NCBI GenBank assembly: GCA_965644315.1
Contig: CBFFRQ010000026.1
Location: forward strand, 1-64,000
Reading direction: 5' to 3'
Length of the DNA stretch: 64,000 nt
DNA from: Caecitellus pseudoparvulus
Taxonomy: Eukaryota > Bigyra: Bicosoecida
Shown here in pieces: positions 10,601 to 19,500 of the stretch. The first letter of the stretch is position 1. Each line of letters starts with the position of its first letter. The position numbers and the translations under genes are program-made. A model generated the notes under the pieces. It made no database searches. It worked only from the letters and a program-made list of their open reading frames with translations, and was not told the DNA's origin.

Positions 10601-12044
10601 ACCAGGCCAGCAGCGCTCGCATTTGGTCCAGCTCTGCCTGGGACAGCCCCCCTGCGCCACGAGGGGGCGGGGGCGTGGCACCTGTTGCGCCTCTCCCCCC
10701 CTCCTCCCCCCCATCCGGTGCACTGGACCACGTCCACGGCTCGCCACGCTGCCCTGCTCGCGGCTTGGACACGGGGGGAGGGCCAAACGGCGACGCAAGT
10801 GCGTAGAACATGCCCAGCACATTCGCAGGCGTCGGCTGCAGCAGCGTCAGCGCCACCATGAGCATGTGATCCCTAGCCGCGATCTCAGCTCGCAACTGGG
10901 CCACGTGGCGCGCCTGCCGCACCTGGGTCAGCGCCAGGCGCCACCGTGTCACGACGTTGTACGCCCGCCCCAGTGTCCTCAGCTCCTCCTGCCGACTGCG
11001 TTCCCACTGCACCAGCGTGTCTCGCAGGCGCTCCACCATGCCACGCAGGGCGTGCTTGTCAGCCTTGAGCCCGTCGTGCAGGCTGCAGTACGTGCGCTGG
11101 CGGTACAGGGCCAGGAAGTCAGCGGGTGGGGCGGAGGAGGGGCTGCCTTGCGGCTCGGCAGCCAGGGCAGAGCTAGCGCCGCCCCCCTCCTCTGGCCGCG
11201 ACAGCAGTGCCTCCACCCCCGCCCCCCGAGCCTCCACGTACACCGCCTGCAGCAGCACCCGGCGCAGGTTGGCGGTCATGTCGCCAAACCGAGCAAGGGG
11301 CCCACCCACCTCTGCCAGCTGCCCCAGCACGCGGAAGGCCATGGCTGTGGCCAGGTCGTTGGGCATGCCCAGCGGCGCCGTGAACGCCACCACCTGCTTC
11401 AGGGCCACCTCGCCCTGCAGGGCTGCCGAGGCGAAAGCGCCCTGCTCCGCCTCGTACGCTGCCTGCCACTCGTGCAGCAGCAGCGCCTTGGCGTCGGACC
11501 GGGGCATGTCCTGCTGCAGCGTATCCACCAGGGCCGTCAGGCGTCCAGCGGAGGCGGTGGGCGAGAGGGCCTTGGATACTGGCGCGCTGGGCCGGTGCAG
11601 GGGGGACAGCAGCTGCTTGCGGGAGGCTGCCCGGGGCAGGCTGTCCGGGCGCGGCCCACGCCCGACGGGGGACAGAGGGGACACGCCCCCTGGGGACGGG
11701 AGGGGGGCAGACTCGGCGCCCTTGGTGCCTTTGCGTGTGGGGGATGCCACGCCGAGGGGAGGCGCCTGGTGGGGCAGCGCGTGCTTCACGGCCGCCATGA
11801 GGCGGTCCACCACCGACTCTGGGTCAGGGGGCTCCGCCGCGCCACCCTCCACACGCAGCACACGAGCCAGGGCAGCGCGCAAGGGCGGCACATGGGTGCC
11901 TTCCGGGCGCGGTTGCACGGAGGAGATGCTGGACTGCGACGTGCCCCACCGCGCCTGCCCGCTGCTGCCAGCCTTGGGCGTTGCTGTGGAGCCAGTGCCC
12001 AGCGACCGCCCAGCCAGGGCCGGGGCACTGGTGCTGCCCTGCAT
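4668..12044 (-). CDS. Very large orphan protein, coiled-coil and low-complexity
   Basis: This is one uninterrupted frame of 2458 residues from ATG 12044 (the frame also extends upstream to a non-ATG codon at 12101). The N-terminal half is mostly helical and Ala/Leu/Arg-rich, with coherent stretches such as RAILPPVVNQALVRDLMLRP and ERLRDTLVQWERSRQEELR. A coiled coil follows near 7.6-7.8 kb (about 80 residues, heptad-like Ala/Glu/Leu), then a second one (VAARQLAEHLAAEVERLRREN). The C-terminal half is Pro/Ser/Gly/Arg-rich and probably disordered, with a poly-glycine run from a CCG repeat. No catalytic motif or membrane segment is visible and I recognise no family. A cytoskeletal or ciliary scaffold is a guess from composition only. 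Small in-frame introns cannot be excluded. It diverges from TMEM161 and converges on RTCA. Confidence 0.6.
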   Translation of the reverse strand: MQGSTSAPALAGRSLGTGSTATPKAGSSGQARWGTSQSSISSVQPRPEGTHVPPLRAALARVLRVEGGAAEPPDPESVVDRLMAAVKHALPHQAPPLGVASPTRKGTKGAESAPLPSPGGVSPLSPVGRGPRPDSLPRAASRKQLLSPLHRPSAPVSKALSPTASAGRLTALVDTLQQDMPRSDAKALLLHEWQAAYEAEQGAFASAALQGEVALKQVVAFTAPLGMPNDLATAMAFRVLGQLAEVGGPLARFGDMTANLRRVLLQAVYVEARGAGVEALLSRPEEGGGASSALAAEPQGSPSSAPPADFLALYRQRTYCSLHDGLKADKHALRGMVERLRDTLVQWERSRQEELRTLGRAYNVVTRWRLALTQVRQARHVAQLRAEIAARDHMLMVALTLLQPTPANVLGMFYALASPFGPPPVSKPRAGQRGEPWTWSSAPDGGEEGGRGATGATPPPPRGAGGLSQAELDQMRALLAWSAQHTPWQNHLWTHVTAPGQAYLGPRGLGARLTTPSPTAPAFTAMQGTAPLGEVEAVELSQTSSGQGSCVERGGDTPWALLGYLLQEWEELLAGVYERQASALRAEAAGASGEAEADAVGADASAEVQRAVADVLAARAQAAADGTAARVQEVRHRLRERRRAVWAVQRTPHEVMLAVGSREVRRQAATGAPDGEEEDEAGGGSSAQHADRLAEAATEVDPTFTPAAASGWGVRWSGLAAPTGRQLRFVSTLRAILPPVVNQALVRDLMLRPTLTNAAFATDVVQQTLTARHDINTTHLAQVFRTVFQERTAHRRDDLKNAVAAAKAAAAAQPPTKSPTGLELTRRQRRQARKAIGAMGHTPKVAAQAPSALEHAEGAVRRAQAALEEDERTLLTALLHAASDPGVALPVIVPLLGSSQRASMLRMALGLDTVLLDAASVRALLARSESEQERNTARARLAMRPALASHAGGRVLGGDGATLALSPAVVVPTTFRRGLLTGRKSQAELAWAVLSPSRRGAGDHTPPPAASLLLPPAVYGDRSQSGGSRTPSGASHGKRRDKGKAPGQVPPALVARLEAALAYLPPSITDKPIEEGAGADPAASAEPGAGLVVSTAPATSPSASRAPDQAWRLPVHHRAPSLAQHGDALLDTMEGLFAAGAQVEAWIGTGSAGRFAWVGGLASVMQDAGGAGVAPLRVAQEVLFTADRFASGVPGSDVSATAAQGGSDSGTPSHATGQSKAAFLSALRTATPSLRPAPPLALVREYAPPEQAQWTALPSKGKGAPASPKRLTGPDLLPTADRSEVQTIADMLPALTALELVQVLTGVVRELAARRTGVLLQAPAEEVYTDVLRSVRAATGDEPASPQGLSRTPHRSVSHSSTEASGDAPATELSLFTSLQRILLLPQRQSLEDGEGAEETGGGSSPPASPTAGPRTVHEAHSVTFVRVEELHQLHASLAAATAAAAHTARELAQAAQALAQAEERAAAAEAGLDAERADMQAQLVEAVARADAAEAAAAAAGGGVGRREGGRGRSTPHAAADAVGGSRGRGRDVPRRPSRTTSPAAARSTPAEAPKRPSHHSAAQRGEPDQRVPALAPGHAGPPSLGVGPETAMVDISFGVAGVSARGGGTREGRGGGVPPASPLRPGSSSSGKVVPGPPPRRPPSRPRAASPPAEPVRGAVAPSATVTLSAAAQSQAQAGLPGGDGPPPGPPGMPWPEDSQATEIVAARQLAEHLAAEVERLRRENATLRQAELVPLSADPSSSDQGGTAELPQALRRAYTEDSPRHALSPRVEAQSVAPPRRGRGASSVGYEDTMQGSGGGPTQPSRSRTLGGRRGGGGAVSGAEVGGGGGGLESGTFSSALSPALRGRGGFTLSDSHTEEEVPGGDAEAGTMAVLSDGDASSELVHQQLHQGPPRAAQRSDTVSAVEARAPMRGGGGGGGGGGEREEEEEVPTHHLSASTRSLSPLGQGPGDSVVKGSPVVNTGTRHARAQPGKAKEGGDGGSVDPSAAFSEFEGGETPPHAGRLQRHAPPSSTGAGGVPGGDRRPPPLHTGSFVSAVEGGGGSPGESPTDGDEIRFDATPAAHGVTPGPISRTAPVRDGTVDLSGRASHIASPTRWGSTLTSHRASPKHKRAVPSQRTAQPPERPRKAASPTATEDQAAPHAGRGSPPTPATTSPSGRSGSDHGTSPAPSPAPGKGTVPPGGAAPAPHALPRSPAQTGGQATRHRAGRAPRERQPPPRKERVIHDLQPQVRRRTELLVEESGDEDVEWDGAAGADSGNAVQASPQAVERARELLVSAGSSGGAGLSPSPARAVSLTGHRAGGGTLSGLASRSLDSHGSFHLSQGRNTPEGGGPLVASVAGTAAPVSVEGGTRAPLLVAQQPPSTLAARRGLGPLHLPGVARGTRRRQIMYVGQRAGEAAPATPTGAAGTPLGHPAAMAAAAGSGGPLAVGGGSLGLSVAGLGGVRPSPVRGRRK
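6277..6296. repeat. CCG trinucleotide microsatellite
   Basis: About six and a half perfect CCG units lie inside the large orphan gene and encode part of its poly-glycine run on the minus strand. Similar G/C homopolymers of 7-9 nt are common nearby. Confidence 0.8.
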
Positions 12045-12559
12045 GGGAGTAGCCGGAGGGGGCCTGCAGATTAGAGCGCTGTGTGCTGTGCCGGGCGGCA
12101 CACACCTGCATCAGCTGCTGTCGTGGGTTGGGTGTCTTGGCAGGCTGTGTGTGCGTCGCAGCGACCGCGTGGCAAACCTTGACCAGCCAAGAGCGGCACG
12201 GAAGCTGGAAAGGCGCGTAGGAAAGTGGCTACCCGGCATGTGCTGGGAAGGCAAGGCGGTGCTGTGTACATTTTGCATTTTGTTTGCCATGGCGGGCTGC
12301 GCCGCTGCCGCATCTGGTGCACGCCTGGCCTCCGTTTTCCTCACACAGCTGGCACAGCCGCACACCCCCATCGCCAGCACCCGTGCCCGACCAGCTCCCC
12401 ACACTTTTCACTGAACTTTGTGCACCCCGCCAGCAAAGGTCGTCCGCGGTCGCTCATTGTGCAGTCTGACCGCGCAGCGCCCCAAGGCGCACACAGGCCA
12501 GTGTCCGCCTTCGGCGTGCTTTCGAGCCTCTGCTCGCAGTTCCCCGCTCGGCGTCAGCC
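12045..12559. other. Divergent intergenic region, no gene seen
   Basis: These 515 bp separate the starts of the large orphan gene (-) and TMEM161 (+) and should contain both promoters. No TATA-like box, repeat or RNA gene stands out. The short frames here do not resemble proteins and have no splice support. Confidence 0.5.
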
Positions 12560-14563
12560 ATGGCGATGCTTGGGATGGAACTGGTGGTGTTCCTCATGCT
12601 GGCATTCCTGATGAAGAGCCTGCTCAAGCGCATGCCGCTGAGCCAGAGGGTGCGTTCGACGCTGGTGCCAATTTCCGCAGCCCTCGCCCTCACGCTCCTC
12701 GTGCCTGCGCGCGCAGTGGCTGCATAACGTGCGCTTCTACATCTTCCCTGACCTGCCGCAATTGAAACTCATCGCGGACACGCGGGGCCAAGTGGGCGTG
12801 GAGGTGCGTGCTTCTCCCCACCCACACAGCTTCCCTCGTCTCCACACGCTTGCCCCCCCCTTCCTCCCCCGCGCCCACCGCAGAAGACTGCCGCCAACAC
12901 CCTGTCAGACGGCACCAGCCTGCTGCCCAGCTGGTGGGGCGCCACGCTGCAGGAGCGCATCGCCGGCGTCGTGGAGCACAACCGGGCCTACCTGCAGGCC
13001 GGCCTGCACAACACCGCCATGTCCTGGGACAACCTGCGCATGGTGGAGGAGTACGACCTCACCGTCTCCCTCCTCGTGCAGTTGCTGGCAGTGTACGGCC
13101 TGAGCGCCACCTGGTCCTGCCTGCGGGGTGTGCCGCAGCAGGAGACGTCCTTCTACCTCACCATGGCCACTGCGGCGGTGGGCCTGTACTCCCTTGCCTG
13201 GTCTGTCTTCAAGCACGGCTGGGGGGCGGTGTCCGGCCCGCTCACACTTGGCTTCGCAGGCTTCGGCTTCGTCATGGCCCTGCTGGCTCTGCAGGCGCCC
13301 GAGACGCTCCTGGACACACGCCTGGTGGCGGGGCTCCTGGATGCCTCCAACAAGGCCGAGGCGGTGCTGGAGAGCGTGGTGAAGGGGGGTGCGGACACTG
13401 GCGCGGGAGGGGGTCTGGACCTGGCGCCTTCCCTCCTGGTCCTGCACCTCCTTGTGGCCGGCGTCGCCGGCCTCATCATGGGCGTCATGGTGGTGCCCAG
13501 CATCCGCTTCGCATCCTGCTTCGCCGCCCTCACAGCCGACAAGGCCGTCAGCGCCCCCGCCAAGGCGCTGCTGTACGTGAACATGTTCGGGCCCCTGGCT
13601 GTCGCGGCGCTGTGGCTGCGCCCTGTCCTGGGCAGTGCCCTCCTCATCCCCGACCTGGTCAAGTGCAACCCCGGAGACGTCGCACGCGACTGCACCGTCA
13701 CGACAGACCTCTCCTCCACGTGGCTGCTGACGGAGACTGCCTGGCTCCGGGTGCGTGTGGGGGCAGTGCTGGTCTGCCTGGCCCTGCGCCTGCTGCAGTA
13801 CCGCCTGCTCATGTCGGGGTACCTGGCACAGGCCAAGACCAAGCAGGTGGACTACCTCGAGAGCAGCCTTGGGGGCTTTGGCGCCACCGACCAGGCCAAA
13901 GCCGTCAAGCGCGCAGCCAAGAAGGCTCGTAAGGAGGGCCGCAGTGTGAAGGACGCTGTGGCCCACGCCGCCGACGTGCCGGTGCAGGCGGTGGGCACGC
14001 TGTTCCACACGTGCCGGAACATCGCCCGGAACACCTTCTCCAACCTGGCCGTCGTCGGCCTGCAGTTCGTTGCACCCACCGCTGTCATCGTCGCCCTGGC
14101 CCTGGCCCTGCACCATCGAGGGGGGCTCAGCCTGGGCCTTTGCTCCGCTGTGCAGCAGGGCGCTGCCTCGGCAGGCCTGGCGCCGGTGCTGGAGAGGCTG
14201 CAGGTGGACCCGTCGGAGCCCACCAAGCCCAGCGGCATGGAGATGATGGTGGGCTGGGCCATGGACGCCGCCCTGGGCGAGTCTGGAACAGAGGTTGCCG
14301 GGCAGGTGCGGGCGGCGCTGGGCACGCCCCTGCTGTGGCGTCCCCTCTTCAACTTCCTCCTGTGGTGGGCCACCCTGTCCATGGCCGTCACGTCAGCCCT
14401 CGCGTACATGTACTTCGAAGGCGTCGTGCGTTTCGCCGACTCCTACCGTGACGAGATGCGGCAGCAGGCACAGACGGCCCGCCGCACAGCGGTCCAGGAG
14501 ACAGCAGCGGCTGCACCGGCAGCCTCCAAGCGCTCCAAGAAGAAGCGCCGCAAGGCAGAGTAG
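12560..14563 (+). CDS. TMEM161: TMEM161-family multi-pass membrane protein
   Basis: TMEM161 proteins are conserved polytopic membrane proteins; animal members affect cardiac rhythm and stress tolerance, but no biochemical activity is established. Exons 12560-12649, 12717-12803 and 12884-14563 encode 618 residues; both donors are GTGCGT and both acceptors CAG. Splicing produces the family N-terminus (MAMLGMELVVFLMLAFLMKS, then RWLHNVRFYIFPDLP), which no single frame contains. Further family-like segments are VVPSIRFASCFAAL, LRLLQYRLLMSGYLAQAKT and NLAVVGLQFVAPTAVIVAL. About eight hydrophobic segments can be counted. The lysine-rich C-terminus (SKRSKKKRRKAE) is probably cytosolic. The protein is somewhat longer than animal members (about 480 residues). 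It is convergent with cytochrome c, 116 bp away. Confidence 0.85.
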
Positions 14564-14679
14564 CGGCGTGGGCAAATGCATGCATAGGCAGGGTGAGTGG
14601 GAGGCCAGAGCCAGGCAGTGAGTGCATTGACGCAGGGCCGACAGACACCCGTGAGCCAGGGGAGGCATGCCCAAGGTGC

Positions 14680-15599
14680 CTATGCGGTGGACTCCTTCAG
14701 GTAGGCGATGAGGTTGTTGCGGTCGTCCGCCTTCTTCAGGCCGGCGAAGATCATCTTGGTGCCCTTGATGTACTGCGGGGAGGGGAACAGGCACGAGAGG
14801 CATGCAGTCGCAGCAGTGGTGTGGTGCGCAACTTTGCAGGGCACACACCTTCTTGGGGTTCTTCAGGTACTGTGCAGAGGGAAGCGGGGGGCGGGCAGGT
14901 GCAGGCGCGCATGCAGGCAGCTGGCGTTGATGTGTGCACGCCTGCTGATGTGCCGCAATACGCCGGCGCGCCGTGAAGGCGTGCCCGCCTCGCGGCACCC
15001 CTGCATGCCCCACACGCGCACAAGGACAACCGGGCACGTACCTTGAACAGGTGGTCTGTGTGGGGCAGAGAGGGGGGGAGAGGGGTGAGGGGACAAGGCG
15101 ACGAGGCAAGCAAAGCGGGTGGAAAGCAGGCAGAAAACCGCAAGGGCATCACCCCGCCCAACGGCACGGGCCCCGCACACGTGCACACGCACCCTCGTTC
15201 CAGGTGATGCCTGAGAAAGGACAGGGAAGAGATTGCGTGAAAAGAATGCGGCAGAGCGCGCGTGGCGCTGCGCAATACGAGTTTCGCCTCGCTTCAACTT
15301 CCGCAGCTGCCGCCGTACGCACCGGAAGACTTGTTGGCAGCAGAGTAGCTGAAGCCGGGGGTGGTGCCAGCAACGCGGCCAATCAGACCGTGCAAGTTGG
15401 GTCCCTGCGTCACGGACAGAGGCGCGGGCGGCGGTGAAGGGCTCGGCACAGGCCGGTGCTGGTGTTGGCGGGGCAGCGGCGAAGTGGCCTTCCCGGCACG
15501 TGCGTGGCTCACCTGCTTGTGGCCAGCGCCAGCCTCAACGGTGTGGCACTGAGCGCACTTGGTCTTGAAGATCTTGGCACCGGCAGCGACGTCAGCCAT
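14680..15599 (-). CDS. CYC: Cytochrome c, six exons including micro-exons
   Basis: This is the soluble haem protein of the mitochondrial intermembrane space that carries electrons from complex III to complex IV. Exons in transcript order are 15513-15599, 15323-15404, 15193-15210, 15042-15055, 14849-14869 and 14680-14772 (87, 82, 18, 14, 21 and 93 nt), giving 104 residues. The haem attachment motif is CAQCH in exon 1. Exon 2 carries [20 protein letters not shown]. The three small exons supply GITWNEDHLFK and YLKNPKK. Exon 6 supplies [20 protein letters not shown], including the axial Met ligand. All introns have GT and CAG ends (donors GTGAGC, GTGCGT, GTGCGT, GTACGT, GTGTGT; 76-172 nt). Every join falls exactly on the conserved family alignment, so this model is nearly certain. 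An in-frame upstream extension exists but is not part of the conserved protein. Confidence 0.96.
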
Positions 15600-16525
15600 G
15601 GTGAGAGGTGGGAGTGTGAAGGGCTGCGGGGGCGCAAGGAGTGCGTGGTGAGGCTGCCAGCACAGAGACAGGGCGATGCAGCTGCGATTGCGCAAGCTAC
15701 GCACGGGTAGAACCACGAAGGAGGCACTTGGGAGCAAGCACTGAGTGCAGGGGAAAGGCTAGGGATGGCGGATTGTGTTCGAGCCCGGGTGATGTGTGGG
15801 TATCGCCGGGACAGCTGCGAGACTCGCTTTCCACCTCTCCAGGTCACACATCTCGTCTTCGCTCGGTGCAAGCCTGCTGCACCGGGGGAGGTCAAGAGGC
15901 TTAGCGTATTTTTCTAGTCCATCTCGCCCTCCGCGTTGTTGGGCACGAGTGTACATATAGGCGCACTCTCGATGGAGTCTGACGCTGCCGACAAAATCCT
16001 CCATACGTGCCACCACAAAACTTGCTTCTCAAACCCAATGCAAACCTTGGAGTTACATGCTGGATTCAAACCAACACGCTCAAGCTTGTCTGCAGCCAAG
16101 CGGGCAGAAGGTGAGCTCGCCAAAGCGTGGCGTTGCACCACCCCATCGCCAGCCAACCCTGCTTCAGCGCTGCACGCTCTCCCCCCAACTCTCCCAGGCA
16201 GAAGTGGCGCTATTGCGTCCATTATCGAGTTACGAGATCCTGAAATCGCCCGCAATGGTGCGTGGAGCGGCTCCTGGCTGCAGTTGGCGTGGCTGTCGCC
16301 AGCACTTGTCGCAAGTCCGAGCCGTCTTGACAGCATTGTACCCGTATGCCTTGCGCAATGCCACAGGCAGCACACGCACCAGCTGGAGGTTTTGGAGCTG
16401 CTGAAGATAGTCATGCTGGCGGGGGTGATGTGAAGACCGGTGTGCTGGTGGCGTGCCTGGTCAAGTTGCAGTGCGAGCCAGGAAGGGAGCTGCGGCATGG
16501 CCCAGCACTGCGTGGGCTTGTGGCG
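15600..16525. other. AT-richer divergent intergenic region
   Basis: This 926-bp stretch lies between the starts of cytochrome c (-) and the ankyrin gene (+). A TATATG-like element reads toward cytochrome c near 15955-15960. A plus-strand frame at about 15972-16433 could encode 150 residues but matches nothing I know and has no splice or repeat support, so I do not call it. Regulatory sequence and 5' UTR are the likely content. Confidence 0.45.
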
Positions 16526-19500
16526 ATGGGGCACGGCGAAACACCTGCTGCAGGTGATGCTCCCACAGCTATGACCCTTGTGGAGCTGGAGAGTCTGCTG
16601 CGCGGTGCAGGGAGTGCCCTTCTTGACCGCGCTGGGCAGCTCAAAGGGCAGCTTCTGAGCAAGAGTGTGTGCGCTGCACTGGAGTACTTGTCCTTTCGGT
16701 GCTTCTGTGCACTGGGGAGCCTGCACCAGGCAGTGTCTGGGGTGGGTGTGGAGGAAGTGCCGGGTGGAGATGCGGTGTGGGGTCCCATAGTGGAGGCGTG
16801 GGGCAGTGTGCGCGCCGGCGCCGATGTGGAGGGAGCGCTGGCAGACCTGACACGATGGTGGCAGAGCCGCGAAGCTCCCAGTGTGGATGCTGGTGGGGTG
16901 GCAGTGGCACCTGGCCAGAGCGCTGGTGACGCCGCTGTGGATAAGGCGCTGGCGTCCATGAAGGAGCAAGCCGCCTTGCTTCGTGGCGAGGCAGCAGGCG
17001 ACCTGAGGAGTGACGCCGCCGCGGAGCACTTGGAGTCAGCTGTGGTTGCAGTGGAGGAGCTGCGCCAGCTGCTGGTGTGCAGTGCGGCAATCAGTGGTCA
17101 CAAGCTGACGGCTGCAGCGGGCATCGACCTGGATGCCGGCGTGAGCTTCAAGAGTGGGAAGGAAGCGAGTGTGTACATGGCTGAGAGCAGCATCGTCCCT
17201 GACATGGGGACCAATGCCAGTGATGTCATCGAGTGGGCGGCAGCGGCAGACTTGGGAGCCTCAGCGCTGGCCCGGGGGATCGCGGCGGTGAAGCGCGCTG
17301 AAGCCACTCGCAAGGTCCATGGTCTGCCCCGAGTGGCTCAAGCTGCGCATGGGCTGGCACTGACCCACAACTGCGCCGGGTCCAGGCCGGATGAGCCGCT
17401 GGGTGTGCGCAGTGATGTGGCGGTGCAGGCACAGTGTGAGCGAGGGTGGCCGCTGGCAGGAATGGTGCGAAACGACGCTTGGCAGGATGTCGCTTTGGAG
17501 GTGAAGCAACGCGTGTGTTTGAAGGTGCTGAGAGCATGTGCTGTGGTGGAGGCATGTGGTGTGGAGGTTGGCAGGCTGTCGCTGGGGAGCTTTGTGGTGG
17601 TGGGTGTGGAGAGCTGCAGCGTGGCTGCGTTGGCCGAGGCAGTGGGTGGGTGTGGGGTTGAAGTATTGCTGAGTGCATGCTGTGGAGCATGGGATGGGAG
17701 TAGTGGCATCAGTAGAGCTGTTGATGTTGGTGCTGATGTGGCAAGCGTGTTGCATGCGGTGCTTGGGACGACAGAGGCTGGGTCAGCATCGGCAGAGCAA
17801 GGGCTTGCGAGCCACAGCGAAGTTGGGGAGCACGCACTGTCCAGCACACTTGGTGCACTGGCAGAGGGTGGCAGCACATGCTGCATGGCTGCCTACGCAC
17901 TGGCCTGTGAGGCTTGCTGCGGGAGCGTTGCAAGTCTGCCTGCGACCGACCGTGCCGTGGTGGACTATTTAAACCGCTTGAAAGCAACACTTGCAGCGGC
18001 ACCTGCGGATCGACTTCCTTCTGAAACAATGAAGCAGGCTTGCTGCGATGGAAGTGCTGACATTGTGCGACTGTTGCTGGGTTTCACTCATTGTGAGTCA
18101 GAGTGGGTGCCTGCGAGGGATCGTTTTGGAGTGCAAGCCGGCTTCCAGCACGCTTGTCGTAATGGGCATGCGGAGGTGGTTCGCGAGCTGCTGGCAATGC
18201 TGGGCAGCCGCGCAGTTGATGTCCATGAAAAAGACGAGGAGGGCCCGGAGGCTGCTCTCCGAGCCGCATGCACCCGTGGTCACTTGGACGTGGTGCGCGA
18301 GTTGCTGTCCCTGAGTGGCGATCGTGCTGCAGATGTACATGCAAGGTTCCGTTGTGGTCCCGAGTCCAGCTTCCGAGTCGCATGCGCTCATGGCCACTTG
18401 GACGTGGTGCGCGAGTTGCTGTCCCTGGGCGGCGATCGTGCCGTCAATGTGCACGCACGAGATGCCGAGGGACCTGAGTCCGGCTTCCGAGTCGCATGCA
18501 CTCATGGCCACTTGGACGTGGTGCGCGAGCTGCTGTCCCTAGGGGGCGATCGTGCCGTCAATGTGCACGCACGAGATGCCGAGGGACCAGAGTCTGGCTT
18601 CCGAGTCGCATGCGCTCATGGCCACTTGGACGTGGTGCGCGAGCTGCTGTCCCTGGGCGGCGATCGTGCCGTCAATGTGCACGCACGAGATGCCGAGGGA
18701 CCAGAGTCTGGCTTCCGAGTCGCATGCGCTCATGGCCACTTGGACGTGGTGCGCGAGCTGCTGTCCCTGGGCGGCGATCGTGCCGTCAATGTGCACGCGC
18801 GAGATGATCGAAGCCCCGAGGCTGGCTTCACCGCAGCCTGCGCCAATGGTCACTTGGGCATGGTGCGCGAGCTGCTGTCCCTGAGTGGCAGTCGCACGGT
18901 GGATGTGCGCGCCGGGGATGGGCAGGGATCTGATGCGGGCTTCCGGTGGGCTTGCTACAATGGCCATGCTGCTGTCGTTCACGAGCTGCTGAGTCTCACA
19001 GGCCGTCGGACTGTGAACGTGCACGCACGAGATGCCGAGGGACCAGAGTCTGGCTTCCGAGTCGCATGCGCTCATGGCCACTTGGACGTGGTGCGCGAGC
19101 TGCTGTCCCTGGGCGGCGATCGTGCCGTCAATGTGCATGCACGAGATGCCGAGGGACCAGAGTCTGGCTTCCGAGTCGCATGCGCTCATGGCCACTTGGA
19201 CGTGGTGCGCGAGCTGCTGTCCCTGGGCGGCGATCGTGCCGTCAATGTGCACGCACGAGATGCCGAGGGACCTGAGTCCGGCTTCCGAGTCGCATGCGCT
19301 CATGGTCACTTGGACGTGGTGCGCGAGCTGCTGTCCCTGGGCGGCGATCGTGCCGTCAATGTGCATGCGCGAGATGATCGAAGCCCCGAGGCTGGCTTCA
19401 CCGCAGCCTGCGCCAATGGTCACTTGGACGTGGTGCGCGAGCTGCTGTCCCTGAGTGGCAGTCGCACGGTGGATGTGCGCGCCGGGGATGGGCAGGGATC

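Noticed and set aside
15770-15800. A TTCGAGCC sequence resembling a tRNA T-loop
   Set aside because: No matching acceptor, D or anticodon stems could be drawn around it.
15972-16433. A roughly 150-codon plus-strand frame before the ankyrin gene
   Set aside because: No similarity, weak composition, no splice sites joining it to the ankyrin gene; left as intergenic.
15914-17029. A 371-codon minus-strand frame overlapping the ankyrin gene start
   Set aside because: His/Cys-rich composition with no conserved feature; the overlapping sense sequence is more protein-like.
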